A DNA stretch of 64,000 bases from Pseudoscleropodium purum (lineage: Eukaryota; Streptophyta; Bryopsida; Hypnales; Brachytheciaceae). The position numbers and the translations under genes were made by a program. Each line of letters opens with the position of its first letter. The first letter of the stretch is position 1. This document shows, one piece after another, positions 13,701 through 24,279 of the stretch. Below the pieces are notes generated by a model. That model was not told the origin of the DNA. It did no database searches and was given only the letters and a program-made list of their open reading frames with translations. The stretch covers positions 8,928,001 to 8,992,000 of the forward strand of contig OZ017805.1 in the NCBI GenBank assembly GCA_963969395.1. Direction: 5' to 3'.

Positions 13701-15000
13701 ATAGAGTCCTATTGTCCCTCTAGAAAAGTATTTTAGGGTTTAGGCAATCTATTATGACCTAAATATTGATCACGATTTCTGGGAAGTTTAAGTGAAGATT
13801 TTAAAACAAAGTAGTCCTCAAAAAATACATCTTTTATTTCAATTGGTGTCCAAGATTAGAAGCTTTGGCATCCTAAATCCTTTTTTTGGAGTGTTGAAGG
13901 CATACATAAAACCCTAAACAAAAAAAGAATAAAACATAAAAAAATTATATGAATTTCTTATAAATTATTGTTTACTACCATGAAGAGGTTTGATTTATTC
14001 CATTGAGATTTGTTGTTTATAATCTCAATTTAAGAACAATCAAAGGCTATTTTTGAAAAAACAACTAATTGCATTTAATGCTGAATGCAATTTTCAAAAT
14101 GTTTCAAGTCTTCATCATAAGACTAAGGTTGTTTGCTAAAACAATCTAACCATTGAATAGAGTGAAAGTATAATAACTCCATCTTAAAGATGTTAACATT
14201 CATTTTCCTTTCAATCTTGGTTCTACTTCTATTTATTCAACAATTTCTTAGGTATAGAAATTAATTGATTATTTTATTTAAAATTGTGTTTTGCAACTTT
14301 CAAATTGATTCTTCATTACAGGGTCCAAAGTTTTTAAATGGAATGGGCATTTGTAATCAATCCTATAAATAGCTTTTAAAATGACTTGTAATATTTCTAA
14401 AATTTATTTCTACCGACGTTGGAAGTGCCTATCACTTTGTTTGCCTTCCCCATCTTTCTGCCTTGAATTGTTCATAAAAAAGTAGAAACCTAGTACTCTA
14501 AACTAGGCACTATAACCCAAATTTGAAATTTATGAGTAAATTGGGAAGTACTTAAATGTAGCTAGCATTTGCCAATCTTTCTTTAGAATTGTAAGTCAAC
14601 AATTTAAAGAAGGATCTAGAATCATAAAAAGAGACCTATGACCAAAGTCATTTAAAAATTCATAAGCATTTCAAAAATTCTCCTAAAAACATGAAGCACT
14701 TGTGTTACATTCTTCATGTGATTTTCTTCCTTTGAAAACTGAGCTAAGAATATTTTCATCCCAGGAAAGATATATAAAAGGTCAATCAACTTTTGCATGT
14801 TCCACTTTACGACCTCATACTTTAACTCAATAATGTTTGGAAGATAATAACTCCACAATATTTTATTCTATTTCAGCTAAATTTCTCAACAATTTTTTAT
14901 TGTTGTAATTGTGAAGGTGAGCAAAAAAATTTCAATTTAGAAAAATAAGCAATTTAATCCTTGGCCTTAGAGTTTAGGCTTAGGCTTTGTCCCTCACACC
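10760..15000. other. Long AT-rich stretch, no gene seen
   Basis: About 4.2 kb of AT-rich sequence without a coding block that I can support. There is one minus-strand open frame (14652-14858, 68 codons) with no recognisable motif. I could not confirm a tandem period here by eye, although diverged repeats are possible. Confidence 0.5.
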
Positions 15001-15821
15001 CTAGTATAAAATCCACATTGTAATCATTATAGGTTCAATCTAGGCATCAGTCCCTATTAATTACCAATCTCATCGGATATCAACTCATTCATTTGTTCGT
15101 TGGGGTTGTCACCTCCCCGTTTTGCAACTTAGGATTTAGGGTGCCACATTCGTTTTGTGGTGGTGTTTGTTTTTGATTTTTTCTGTTTTTCCATTGTATA
15201 GTTTTGTTGCAATTTTGGAAGTAATTTGGAACGCTTTCTTCATTGTTTCTTGGGAGTTATTGAGTACTACTTTCCTTGGGAGCATTCTCTTTGGTACTGT
15301 AGTGCAAGTACTACGTGTTTGGAAGAAAGGAGGTTGCAGCAAAAGAGGTTGGCATTTCTTGAAGATTGCGGTTTAGGGTCGGTTTGCATCATTCTTGTAC
15401 GGCACAACATTCTCATTGGGGTTCCTTAGAGATTGTGGTTCTTGATCAATCTTTACAACATTCTTCCACATCGCTTTGGGAACTTCTTCACTTCTTAGTA
15501 AGAGCACAATATTTGGATTCCAAGCTTCTTCTTCGTATTTGGATGTGCCTATTGTTTTGTGATTTTTTTCTTTCTTTTATTGAATGTTACATACTGTTTT
15601 GTAGTTGTTCTCGTTTTTCTAATCAATTTTGCATTTGTAGTTGTTTCTGTTTTTTGTATTGAATGTTGCATTTGTTTGAAGTTTCAATTGCTTGTACATT
15701 AGTTTTTTTAAGTACCTTTAAGTGTCATAAAACTTTTGGTTTGCTTTAGTGTCACCATTGTAAGTAGTGAACTTTTAAATTTGTTTTTCAAACGTTTCAC
15801 TTTGATTTGTTTGCAATGCAG

Positions 15822-15922
15822 AAGTCGTGATTTGTGTAGGGATGGGCTTCGATTATTCACAAATTGTCCTCTATGGGAAATCAATTTTTGTATACAATAG
15901 AAGTCGTTCATCGAAGATATTG
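15822..15922 (+). pseudogene. Exon-like segment of the multi-exon relic
   Basis: A 101-base segment open in one plus-strand frame, preceded by a good plant splice acceptor (pyrimidine-rich tract ending TTTGCAATGCAG at 15821) and followed by a strong donor GTAAGT at 15923-15928. The upstream 15.15-15.8 kb is T-rich, as in plant 5' UTRs or introns. It may be the first surviving exon of the coding relic that resumes at 17.1 kb. The product is not recognised. Confidence 0.35.
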
Positions 15923-16129
15923 GTAAGTCCTAGAAGATCATTAAATCCTTGTTGGTGTCCACTAGTTCATTAGAAGATAGAGGTTCATGGGTTTTTTTCA
16001 ATGAAGTTGAGGCCATGCAACTTGAGTCTCATTAGAATAAGAAGTATATAATGGTTAAGGGTACAAACATAGAACATGAGAAACTGAAAGGCGGTTTAGA
16101 GAATTAGAAAAGCCTCGAACAAACATCAA

Positions 16130-16500
16130 TCGACATGAATTCAGGTTGGCTTGACTTCATGTTGACTACAATTTCAAGTTTTCAACCTTCTCCCAAGTTA
16201 GCCTACACACATTATCATCCATTTTGTAGATCTAAGCCTAATGGACTTGAATTCAAGTTGATTTTCGTCAGATTCAGCTTGGTTTTTGTCAAATTCATCT
16301 CTATTCTAGAGAAATTCAAATTGAATTGCCATGATTTCAAGTCGACTCCTCTTGGATTCAAGTCAAGTTGACTTGAAATATAAATGAGATAAGAATGAGT
16401 TATCCTACAAACAATATAAATTCAAGTCGAATTGACTTGAATTTCAGTCGCACTTATAAAGACTCATGCTTGCATGGTCTCATTTCAAATTGACTTGACT
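16130..16500. repeat. Cluster of TCAAGT/ACTTGA palindromes, probably intronic
   Basis: Two clear palindromes lie close together: 16357-16377 with 10-base arms TTCAAGTCAA/TTGACTTGAA around a central G, and 16418-16444 with 11-base arms AAATTCAAGTC/GACTTGAATTT around GAATT. Weaker TTCAAG/TTGACTT half-sites surround them from 16140 to 16500. The cluster lies between an exon-like donor at 15923 and an exon-like acceptor at 17097. Confidence 0.65.
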
Positions 16501-17097
16501 TAAATTCCAATGCAATATCCGCACGTCCAATAAACTCAACAAAAATTTCACTCAACTTATGCTGAAATATAGTTTACATAGATACTTAGGCATGAGCTTG
16601 TGCAAACATTTTGAAGAATAAAAAACATTCAACTTGCATTGAGTTAAATATTCCACTGAAAAACATTCCTGCAAACAAACAATCTATTTCATATATCTAG
16701 GTTTGTAGGACTTAGATTTAAGTTGAAGTGACTTGAATATAGTAAGTACCCGTAGATAAAAAAGTATCCAACCTAAACTAACCAGACTCCTTAAACTACC
16801 AATTCTAAAATCAAAATCTCCTCCGCATGGGAAAATACTATAGAATATAGAACTTTATATCCATATTCAACTCATATTGACATAAAATAGGTTTAAAGGT
16901 AGTTGCTAAATGAAAATATAATAAGGTAGAATAAACAACTATCGATAAAAAAGGTAGAAATTAGGAATTGACAATGGAATTAGCCACCAATGTCCAGTGT
17001 AACGTTGAATTACTAGGAGATGAAAAAATGACGCATGTCTAGAAATGAATCAACTTGATTTGATATGAATGCTAATTGCAACTGTCATTCCTTGCAG

Positions 17098-18542
17098 CAA
17101 TGGAAGAATAGAAAAAAAATCTACAAGTATACTTCGATCGATTCACAATCTTGAAGGATAAATTTGAAGACTTCGGGGATGAGCTTGTACTCAAAGAATG
17201 CTAGACTTAGAAGGATCCTGAGTAGGTGGAATTTTGAAGCATTGTTCTCACACCGATGAGCAAGCATTTGAGCTTCACGACGAAGTACAAGAACTGCTCC
17301 GCCACTCTACTAGTCACTTTGCATGAGTCTATAGTTCAAGTAACAATTGGACTGGGGGGACTTAATAATTGTCTCCTGCAAAATGAACAACCACAAAGAA
17401 GATGGAGAATACTCATTCTTCTATCTTGTAACAAGTTGAAGTTCTACCTTTTCAATTGCTACCACTTGTCAAAGTCTACAAGATACAAACTTCGGTGAAT
17501 TGTAGAAAAATTTAGCAATACACATCGAAGGGAAGTACTAGATATCCAAAGATGACGAACCCCTTCCTCCAAAAACCTTGGCATCTCGAATAAATGTAGT
17601 GTTTAAAGTGTTTGACAAGCTAGTGGTCAAGAACAAGGCCAAACCAAAGAGTATAACTTTGATATCAGTTTCTAAGGAGTATAGTGGAGCTGGAGGGAGT
17701 CATGGTTCTCCGACCATCAATATTGTTGAGTCAGGGAAGAGCAAAACGAAGAAGAAGTTGACGGCCAAGAATACCAGAGGAGAACCTAAAGATAATCAAG
17801 CTAAGGGGCTGAAGACTCAAGGGAAGGCCGTGGCCAAGGCTATATTGAAGGCAATAGATGAAGATAGCATTGCCTTGATTGTGACCACCCTTCCAAAAGA
17901 TGTTGAGGGGAGTGAGGAGGAATTTAACTATGAAGAGTCTAGAAAGGTGTATAAGGAATACTAGTCAATGTGTATTGATTCCTATATTTTTGGGCAAGGG
18001 GTCAAGTATAGCATTCCAATTGAAAATCTTGAGACCCCTCAAGAAACTTTTAATGTCCACGAGCTTGAAGAGAAAGGAGTCATGAAATGCCTGCATTACT
18101 TTTTGGACATGCCCAATCCACAAAAAAAAATGACTCTCTATGCTATACTCCAGAATGTTACGGAAAAGCCTAAATCTTTTAATGACATAAATGATGGTAA
18201 ATTTTGGATGGATAATAGGTAGTACAGTGTAGAGGCCAGCAACTAGATGAAGGTCCTCGCTAGTGCTGAGAAGAAGTTCAAGGACTTTAAGAAAATGGGA
18301 ATGCTTCATTGTTTGGAATTCATACACGACTATTATTCGAAAAATTTCAACATACTACAACAGGGGCAACCATCTCTAAAGCTACATGCTGACATAGGCA
18401 ACCAACATATTGAGTGTGCGAAATGTTTGTCTCTCTCTTAAGAGGCCACCATCACCAAATGAGCCGACTAAGCTTGGTAAACAAGTCACACCTAAGAATA
18501 AGACGATCATGGACGTCATTGTCTAGGCCAAATGGACGATAG
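17098..18542 (+). pseudogene. Exon-like coding relic, unknown protein (part 1)
   Basis: It starts after a splice acceptor (TCATTCCTTGCAG ending 17097). Coding-like sequence follows on the plus strand, with stops and at least one frame change. Visible pieces are a segment reading VYFDRFTILKDKFEDFGDEL, a lysine-rich hydrophilic segment (17578-17964, rich in K, S, T and acidic residues), and a segment with KKMTLYAILQNVTEKPKSF (17968-18222). The Lys-rich stretch looks like a disordered linker. I do not recognise a family. It is followed by a probable 140-bp intron. Confidence 0.4.
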
Positions 18543-18682
18543 GTTTTCATGTTCATGTCGATTTGACTTGAACACTCATCAAAATTTATTTCTTTTTTAG
18601 TTCTGCCCACGTCTAATTTTAACTCAATGCAACTTGAATTATATAGCTTTAATTTCTAACTTTTCCTTTGTATTCCTTGCAG
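18543..18682 (+). other. Probable intron with a palindrome
   Basis: It runs from GTTTTC at 18543 to TATTCCTTGCAG at 18682. It contains GTTCATGTC/GACTTGAAC arms at 18551-18573 (9-base arms, one mismatch). Coding-like sequence flanks both ends. Confidence 0.45.
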
Positions 18683-20038
18683 GAATTTCACATTGCCATG
18701 AAGCTTCATTTTTCCATGATCAATGTCAAGAAGTGCCAGGGCACATTGAGCAAGAGCAAGACCACGGATATTAACATCCACAATGAGATCAAGATTATCA
18801 CCGCACCTGATGATGTCTATGATCTATGGAAAAAAGTAATATCATGCCAATCGTAGGAGCTCTTGATCAATCTTGAGTCCTTAAAGCCCATGAAAGATGT
18901 GAAGTCATGGGATCCTGAGAGGGACAATACCATCAACAAGGAGTTCTCCAAATGGCGTAGGAACACATCAGAATGTGACCTCAAGAAGCTTGCGCTGTAT
19001 TTCCTCAATAGAAAGTTGAAGCATACACATCTCCATCTGAAGGTCAATATGAAGAAGATAATTGGTGTCCTTGTGGATTTCTACAGCGCTAAGGAGTGGC
19101 TAGAGTGGAATAAGAGAAAACAAGCTATAAAGAGATATATTTACTTAGAAAGGCACAGCTTAAGATTCTATGACAACGAAGGCAATTACCGGAGGGAGAA
19201 ATGGAAAGCCTTCAAGCAAAAATTCAAAATAATAAAGGCCACCAAGAATATATTGTACCAACTTCCACAGAGAATTTCTTTTCACTAGTGAAGATGCTAT
19301 CCTTGAAAAACAAAACTGCTCTACAACTTTCTCCCTATGTTGCAAAGTTTTTCAAGGTCTTTCTTCATAGCAAGGGCAAATACAAGAAGCCTAAGGCATC
19401 GGCATATCTGAGGCCGTATGATTGTAAAGAGGACAATTTGGCCTTGTGAAGGAACAATGTGAAGGAACAATGATCCTAAGGCAATCAACATCAAGCATAC
19501 ATTGATGGACTTCCGGAACATTCTAGGAGTCATTAACAAAGAGACAACCCTGAAGGATTTGCCATACTTCGATGAATTCTTAGACGAAGTGATGAGGTTG
19601 ATCGATCCTTCTCCCACCAATCTGGAGGTGTGGCTTTGGATTTGTAGAGATGAAGACGTAGAAAATGACCTTCAAATGCATATTAGGTCTGGTGTATTTG
19701 GAACAGCATACGCGATGCAAATTATAGAGTACATTCCTACTCCAATAGAGTGACTAGAAGATCTAGCTGCTAGTTCCATTCACCCAAAGGCTCCAGTGCA
19801 TCTCATATTTCTCATCAAGAAGTAGGCAAAGATTAAGATGGCAAAAATACTTCAAAGATTTGAGGCATCGGTGCTCCCAAAGTAGCAGAAGCCAAGACTT
19901 TACAACAAAATGGAATATAGAGTGTACAATACAGAACTTTGAATGGAGTTTTACATTTGCGTGTTGGACCTATTCTGTGACTTGAGAGAGATTTTGTTTT
20001 CAGTCTTCGCAGAGGAGAAAATGGTTTGTGCAGCTTGG
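18683..20038 (+). pseudogene. Exon-like coding relic, unknown protein (part 2)
   Basis: It follows the acceptor at 18682 and ends at a strong donor, GTAAGT, at 20039. Coding-like pieces are 18668-18856, 18863-19288 (141 codons, strongly basic, with WLEWNKRKQAIKRYIYLERH), 19201-19449 and 19502-19753 (with LPYFDEFLDEVMRLIDPSP). The frame changes between 19288 and 19449, and stops occur before 19502 and after 19753. The basic, helix-rich composition is compatible with nucleic-acid binding, but I recognise no domain. It probably belongs to the same transcript as the neighbouring exon-like segments. Confidence 0.4.
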
Positions 20039-20216
20039 GTAAGTGAAATGCCAAAATGCTTTAGTGTTTAAGTCGATTCGAATTGATCTTGCTTGTTTTT
20101 TATGGTCATCTAGTATTCAGGTGATTCATTTTAGGGATGCTAACTTCCTCAGCTTTATTCAGTTCAGCTCAAGTTGAACATTTCCTTGGTGACTAATTAA
20201 AAATGCCTTGGTATAG
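20039..20216 (+). other. Probable intron with two palindromes
   Basis: GTAAGTG donor at 20039 and TTGGTATAG acceptor at 20216; 178 bp, T-rich. It carries the core TCGATTCGA at 20073-20081 and a second inverted repeat, GTTCA...TGAAC, at about 20162-20179. Confidence 0.5.
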
Positions 20217-21107
20217 ATGACAGGAATGGATCACTATGCCATTGCTGATCACAAGCACTGCAACAAATTCTAGGACCTTGCGGTATAATTTGAGGACTTG
20301 GATAAAGCCGACTTTCTCAACACTAGCTACTTCGTGGACAAAAAGAAGCATCCAATAAAGGGGGCATTGACATCGGAGAAGATTGGATCGAGCTCGAAGA
20401 AGGGCAAAGAGAAAAAATCAATCCAAGGGGAGGATTCGGATGAGGAGTCGAGGGGACTAATGTTGTTGATTTGGTTGGGGATGATGTTTGCAACAATGAT
20501 CATTGGGAGTGCCCAAGCTCAAGTACTGCTGAAGTTGGTCCCAAAATTGGGGAGGCTGTCGAAGCTAGCCAATTTTGTGGGTAGTCAACATTGGCTGAAT
20601 AACGAGTGAATGTCACTCCAAGTTCAGCTTGTAGGGATCTAAGGAAGCAATCATGAGAAGAGTCTCCCAAAAAAGAGATAGAAACTCAAGCGTTGATGAG
20701 AATGCTCTTCCAAGATAGGAAAGACAATAAGAAGGCCTAACAAGAGGATTAGGATTTCATGAAGTCCTTCATGACTAATATGCTTGAACTGGTCGTGGGG
20801 ATCGTGAAGGGGGTCTTTAGTTCCATGCAAGCGAGAAATCCCATACCTTTGAAGATGATCAAACCATCCCCTTTTTCATAGTAGTTGCTTTTGACTGAGC
20901 AAGTACATAGATTATTTGATAGTGTAAAGTAGGCACCGCAAGGATCTACTAATCAATCTTTGACAGCGATAACATCGGAGCTGGAACACTCCACGAGGAC
21001 TCCAAATTCCGCTCTAGAAAAGGAGGCAAATGTTGTTGAGACTACAGAGGACATTGCTGCTCTTGATACTGAGCCTTTTCTAGAACCTATCGCAGAGAGC
21101 AAGCCAG
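20217..21107 (+). pseudogene. Exon-like coding relic, hydrophilic region (part 3)
   Basis: It begins right after the intron acceptor with an ATG-containing frame (DHYAIADHKHCNKF). It continues as the 20298-20609 open frame (DKADFLNTSYFVDKKKHP, then a Lys/Glu/Ser-rich linker) and then, in another frame, as an acidic low-complexity segment ending EPFLEPIAESKPG. At least three stops are present. Composition suggests a disordered region. The family is unknown. Confidence 0.35.
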
Positions 21108-21203
21108 GTTGTTGACGATGACTTGTTTCTTCACATTCAACTCAACTCAAGTTGAACTTGCTTCTTCATGTTGTGTTCCTTTGTCATTGAATGTGTTCTA
21201 TAG
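21108..21203 (+). other. Probable short intron with a palindrome
   Basis: 96 bp, from CCAG|GTTG to TGTTCTATAG. It contains the arms TTCAACT (21136-21142) and AGTTGAA (21150-21156). It is T-rich, as expected of a plant intron. Confidence 0.4.
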
Positions 21204-21573
21204 ATAGTTATAGCTCCATAGTCCAACACATTTCATGTATACATTTATTATTATCATTATTCTATGTGAGAGCATGTAATAAAAATGTTTTTCTCACAAA
21301 GCAATATTTATGTACAATTGCAACAACCATAGGATCCATCAGTTCCAATCCTGACGAATCTTATATTTTGTCTACTGAATCTTTGCCTTGCAATTATTTA
21401 TTCGAGATAGATGCACCAACACCGTTTTATCCCTACAATGACAAGGGCAATAAGGATGTTCTTGAGGTTGCTAAGGATGGATTTATAGGTGAAGTGGCTA
21501 GAGATAGAAGTCCAAAAGTTCACACTCTTCTACTAGAGGCGTCAAAAGACATTGTCATCTTTCTATTGCCTTA
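21204..21573 (+). pseudogene. Exon-like coding relic (part 4)
   Basis: The open frame runs to 21573 and includes SNPDESYILSTESLPCNYLF and FYPYNDKGNKDVLEV. It reads as hydrophilic and acidic. It follows the short intron and precedes a T-rich segment (about 21580-21837) that ends in a splice-acceptor-like GTATGTTTCTAG. No family is recognised. Confidence 0.3.
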
Positions 21574-21837
21574 AGTAGCGGATGATCCTATGAGTTTTTC
21601 TTCCTATTTGTATGTGTGATGTGATAATCATTTTTGTACGTTATGGTGCCTGTATAGTTCTAGATAATAAGTGATTCATAGTCCCTCATGCTCTCTCCAT
21701 AGATCAGACATCGAATTCACCTTTAATTGATCACTTCTTATTAGGTGTAGTTCGAGCTCGTGTATTGTAGTAGCTACTAAAAATTGTGTGGGAATTACAT
21801 CCGTTTGATTGTTTGTCATTGTAGTGTATGTTTCTAG

Positions 21838-22790
21838 GTAGGGTATCGATTGGCCAGGCGAGAGTCTAAATGAGGTGCAAAGCAATGTGAGCCCCGCTTT
21901 AATGTCCAGGGTGAATGAAAAGTGGCTCAATGTCATCCTAGATATGGACGGGATACTCTACATCTATGAGGATGTGAATTGAAATTTTAATGAAAACAGA
22001 TTCCTGAAACTAGGTGAAATTATCAGTATATCAAATCACAAGACCATGGCGGTCTAGTAAATATTCCTTTGTTTGTTTTACAAGACTTTTCTTTGGAAGT
22101 TGACCTCCATTGCAAACATCTCGATTTGGAGCTCCATTGGGAGGTTGTTTGCATAGAAAATTTGCATGTACCTCTTCCATGGGCTAGAATTTGTAGCACT
22201 TGTCTATGGACAAGAAGATTGCCAATTCTTGATGTGTGGAAAAGGCAAGTGGAGGATAGTAAACTATAAGGATAAGGGAACAAATGAAGTCTCGTTGTTG
22301 AAGCCTTTAGAGAAGTTGTTCCAATTGAACGAGTCCACATTCATGATTGAGAATACCGTAATGTGGATTGCAGTTCTAAGAGGCTTGTAAAGAGCAAACC
22401 GATGAATGTACTTCTGTTCGATACGTGGACGTATGAGGGTGAGGAAGCAACTGACTCATTTCTAGTCGACCATCTTTTTCCCTATATTCAGCACTTGCAC
22501 AATGAGAAGCTTTGGCTGTTAGCATTATTTAGGTAGGACAATCTTATAGGACACCCTCACCTAATGTAGGAGGAGGATTCAATAGAGTTTATTGAGTTGA
22601 GGACTACTATGCAAATTTTCAATGATATCTTTAGAGAGTGGAGAGGAAGTAATCATCTTCACGTATTAAAGAACAAGAAGTCAAATAGACCCCAACATTT
22701 GAAGGACTATTAGTGAATGAAAAACCTCTTTTCTATCATGTTTCAAAGTCAAGATGAGAAATTTTGTAATGACATTTTGAAATAAATGTT
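21838..22790 (+). pseudogene. Broken FCP1-like HAD-family phosphatase domain
   Basis: After an acceptor-like TTTCTAG the plus strand reads RVNEKWLNVILDMDGILYIY. This matches HAD motif I of the FCP1/SCP1 class (hhhDxDGT/V), with the two Asp codons at 21941 and 21947. Then, in shifted frames, come ANISIWSSIGRLFA (the FCP1 'FTAS/WSS' segment, ~22110), YLFHGLEFVALVYGQEDCQF (22166 onward), KDKGTNEVSLLKPLEKLF, and a damaged motif corresponding to DDSPxK that now reads VDCSSKR after a one-base loss (~22360). KPMNVLLFDTW and LVDHLFPYIQHLHNEKLW follow (~22400-22520). FCP1-type enzymes dephosphorylate Ser/Thr, classically the RNA polymerase II tail. Here motif I keeps both Asp residues but has Ile in place of Thr, DDSP is lost, and several stops and frameshifts are present, so no activity is expected. 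It is the 3' part of the multi-exon relic starting at 15.8 or 17.1 kb. Confidence 0.6.
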
Positions 22791-22869
22791 TTGGATTATT
22801 GATGAACACATAGCCTATATATAGGTTGTTAAACTATTTTTCATGAGGTTCTTTATATTTTTTCTAGAC

Positions 22870-23640
22870 TTTGCGTGGTATTTTAGTCCTTGAAATTGAT
22901 AGTGCCAATAAGTGTGCACCATTTGTTGATTCCTTTTCTTACTATGGACAGTTTGCCATTTCACAAAGTAGATTGGGGTGCATTATGTACTCTGCAGCCA
23001 CCGCACAGCCGACTATGGATTATTCTATCATGCTCGTTGATGATGGTGTTGTTGATAGTCCCCAAATGGAGGAAAGTGCTTGCTACTTGTAAGCTCACCT
23101 TCTCCATTGAAAAAACATCCTAGATCCACCTCTCGTAGGGATTGCTTTGGAGTGAATGTGGTAACACAAAGGAAGCTCTAAAAGGGAGAATTAGAGTTTT
23201 TGGATAGTCCAAAGGTATTGGAATTTAATTGTTGTATAATATTTTACATTAATTTTCTATGGAGTATTTGCAAATGTCTAAGAATGTTTTTAAACTCTGA
23301 TTTTACTTATTTATGCAAGTGAATATTATGTTGGAGAAGACCATTATCGCTCCACCTAATGATTCTTAAGTATCAACTCCTCCTACTCACATTTATGAAG
23401 AATGGCTTTTGACATGTATAGTCCTATGGCATCTATCTAGATGCAATTCTTTTGGTATTCCTAGGCATTTATGCAAGATACATGACAGACTTTCATCACT
23501 TTATTCTACTCAACATCCATGAGACATTCCGAAGTAGAGGTTTCTCAAGAAACAACAACGAGAGTTTGCCAATCAAAGATCTTTTCCTAACATTGGATAT
23601 AGTTGAGGGCCAGAAATACTCGAGGCATTGGAAAAGTTAA
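22870..23640 (+). pseudogene. Further 3' coding relic of the multi-exon gene
   Basis: After a T-rich intron-like stretch ending TTTTTTCTAG (~22866), coding-like sequence resumes (22871-23213, two overlapping frames; which one is real is unclear). A second T-rich gap ends TTATGCAAG (~23320). Then comes a frame reading PPTHIYEEWLLTCIVLWHLS (~23375-23440) and an open frame 23452-23640. I do not recognise a family. Its position directly after the FCP1-like domain and its repeated intron-like gaps suggest that it is the C-terminal end of the same gene. Confidence 0.3.
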
Positions 23641-23649
23641 AGAGTAGTT

Positions 23650-24270
23650 TGCATTCTTAGAAGTTTTAGTTTAGTGTATAGATGCCTTTCTCTACAAATA
23701 TTGTGAATTTATATTATAGTGCTCCCTAAACTCTAAATCTATAATGTATTTGATGCATTTTTGGGATGAAGTGGATGCTTAGTTTTGACTTGGTTGTGGG
23801 CAAGGAAATTACAAAAACAAATTATTCTTGAGTCCACTATAAACACTTGCATGGACAACACTTGATTTTCATCATAGTGCTCATATAGCAAGTGTGGTTT
23901 GTAGAAGTGTTTTTTAGAGAATTTAGGAATGGTGTTATTTGTAATTTCTTTGCTTAAATCTAGGCCAAAGTCCAAGCATCCATTGCATTTTTCAATCACT
24001 CTAGCTTCAACATCGTACATATAGTATTTGTAGTATTCATAGATCATAACAACGACCAAATGTTGTGTTCATAGATCATCTAATATACGTATATTTCATG
24101 ATAATTTCCCATTAATTGCATTGTACATGGAAATATTTGCATGTTGTTTTGGACTCTGGTTTCTACAATCATGCATATTTTGTTTGTCTATAGAGTTCTC
24201 TTTCCCTATATCTTTACTAGAATTTCTTCACACTTCTTTGATTTGGTGCTTCTAAAGACTTCCATTTTTC
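23650..24270. other. No supported gene
   Basis: A minus-strand open frame of 106 codons (23739-24059) has no recognisable motif and no coding context, so I do not call it a gene. The rest is AT-rich. Confidence 0.4.
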
Positions 24271-24279
24271 TAGAAAACT

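Noticed and set aside
14652..14858. 68-codon minus-strand open frame
   Set aside because: Short, AT-rich, with no motif and no flanking coding sequence.
15155..15662. Three overlapping plus-strand open frames
   Set aside because: They overlap in different frames in T-rich DNA with leader- or intron-like composition; hydrophobic content is explained by poly-T-rich codons.
21838..22790. A functional FCP1/CPL phosphatase gene
   Set aside because: Stops, frameshifts and loss of the DDSP motif exclude a functional product as read here.
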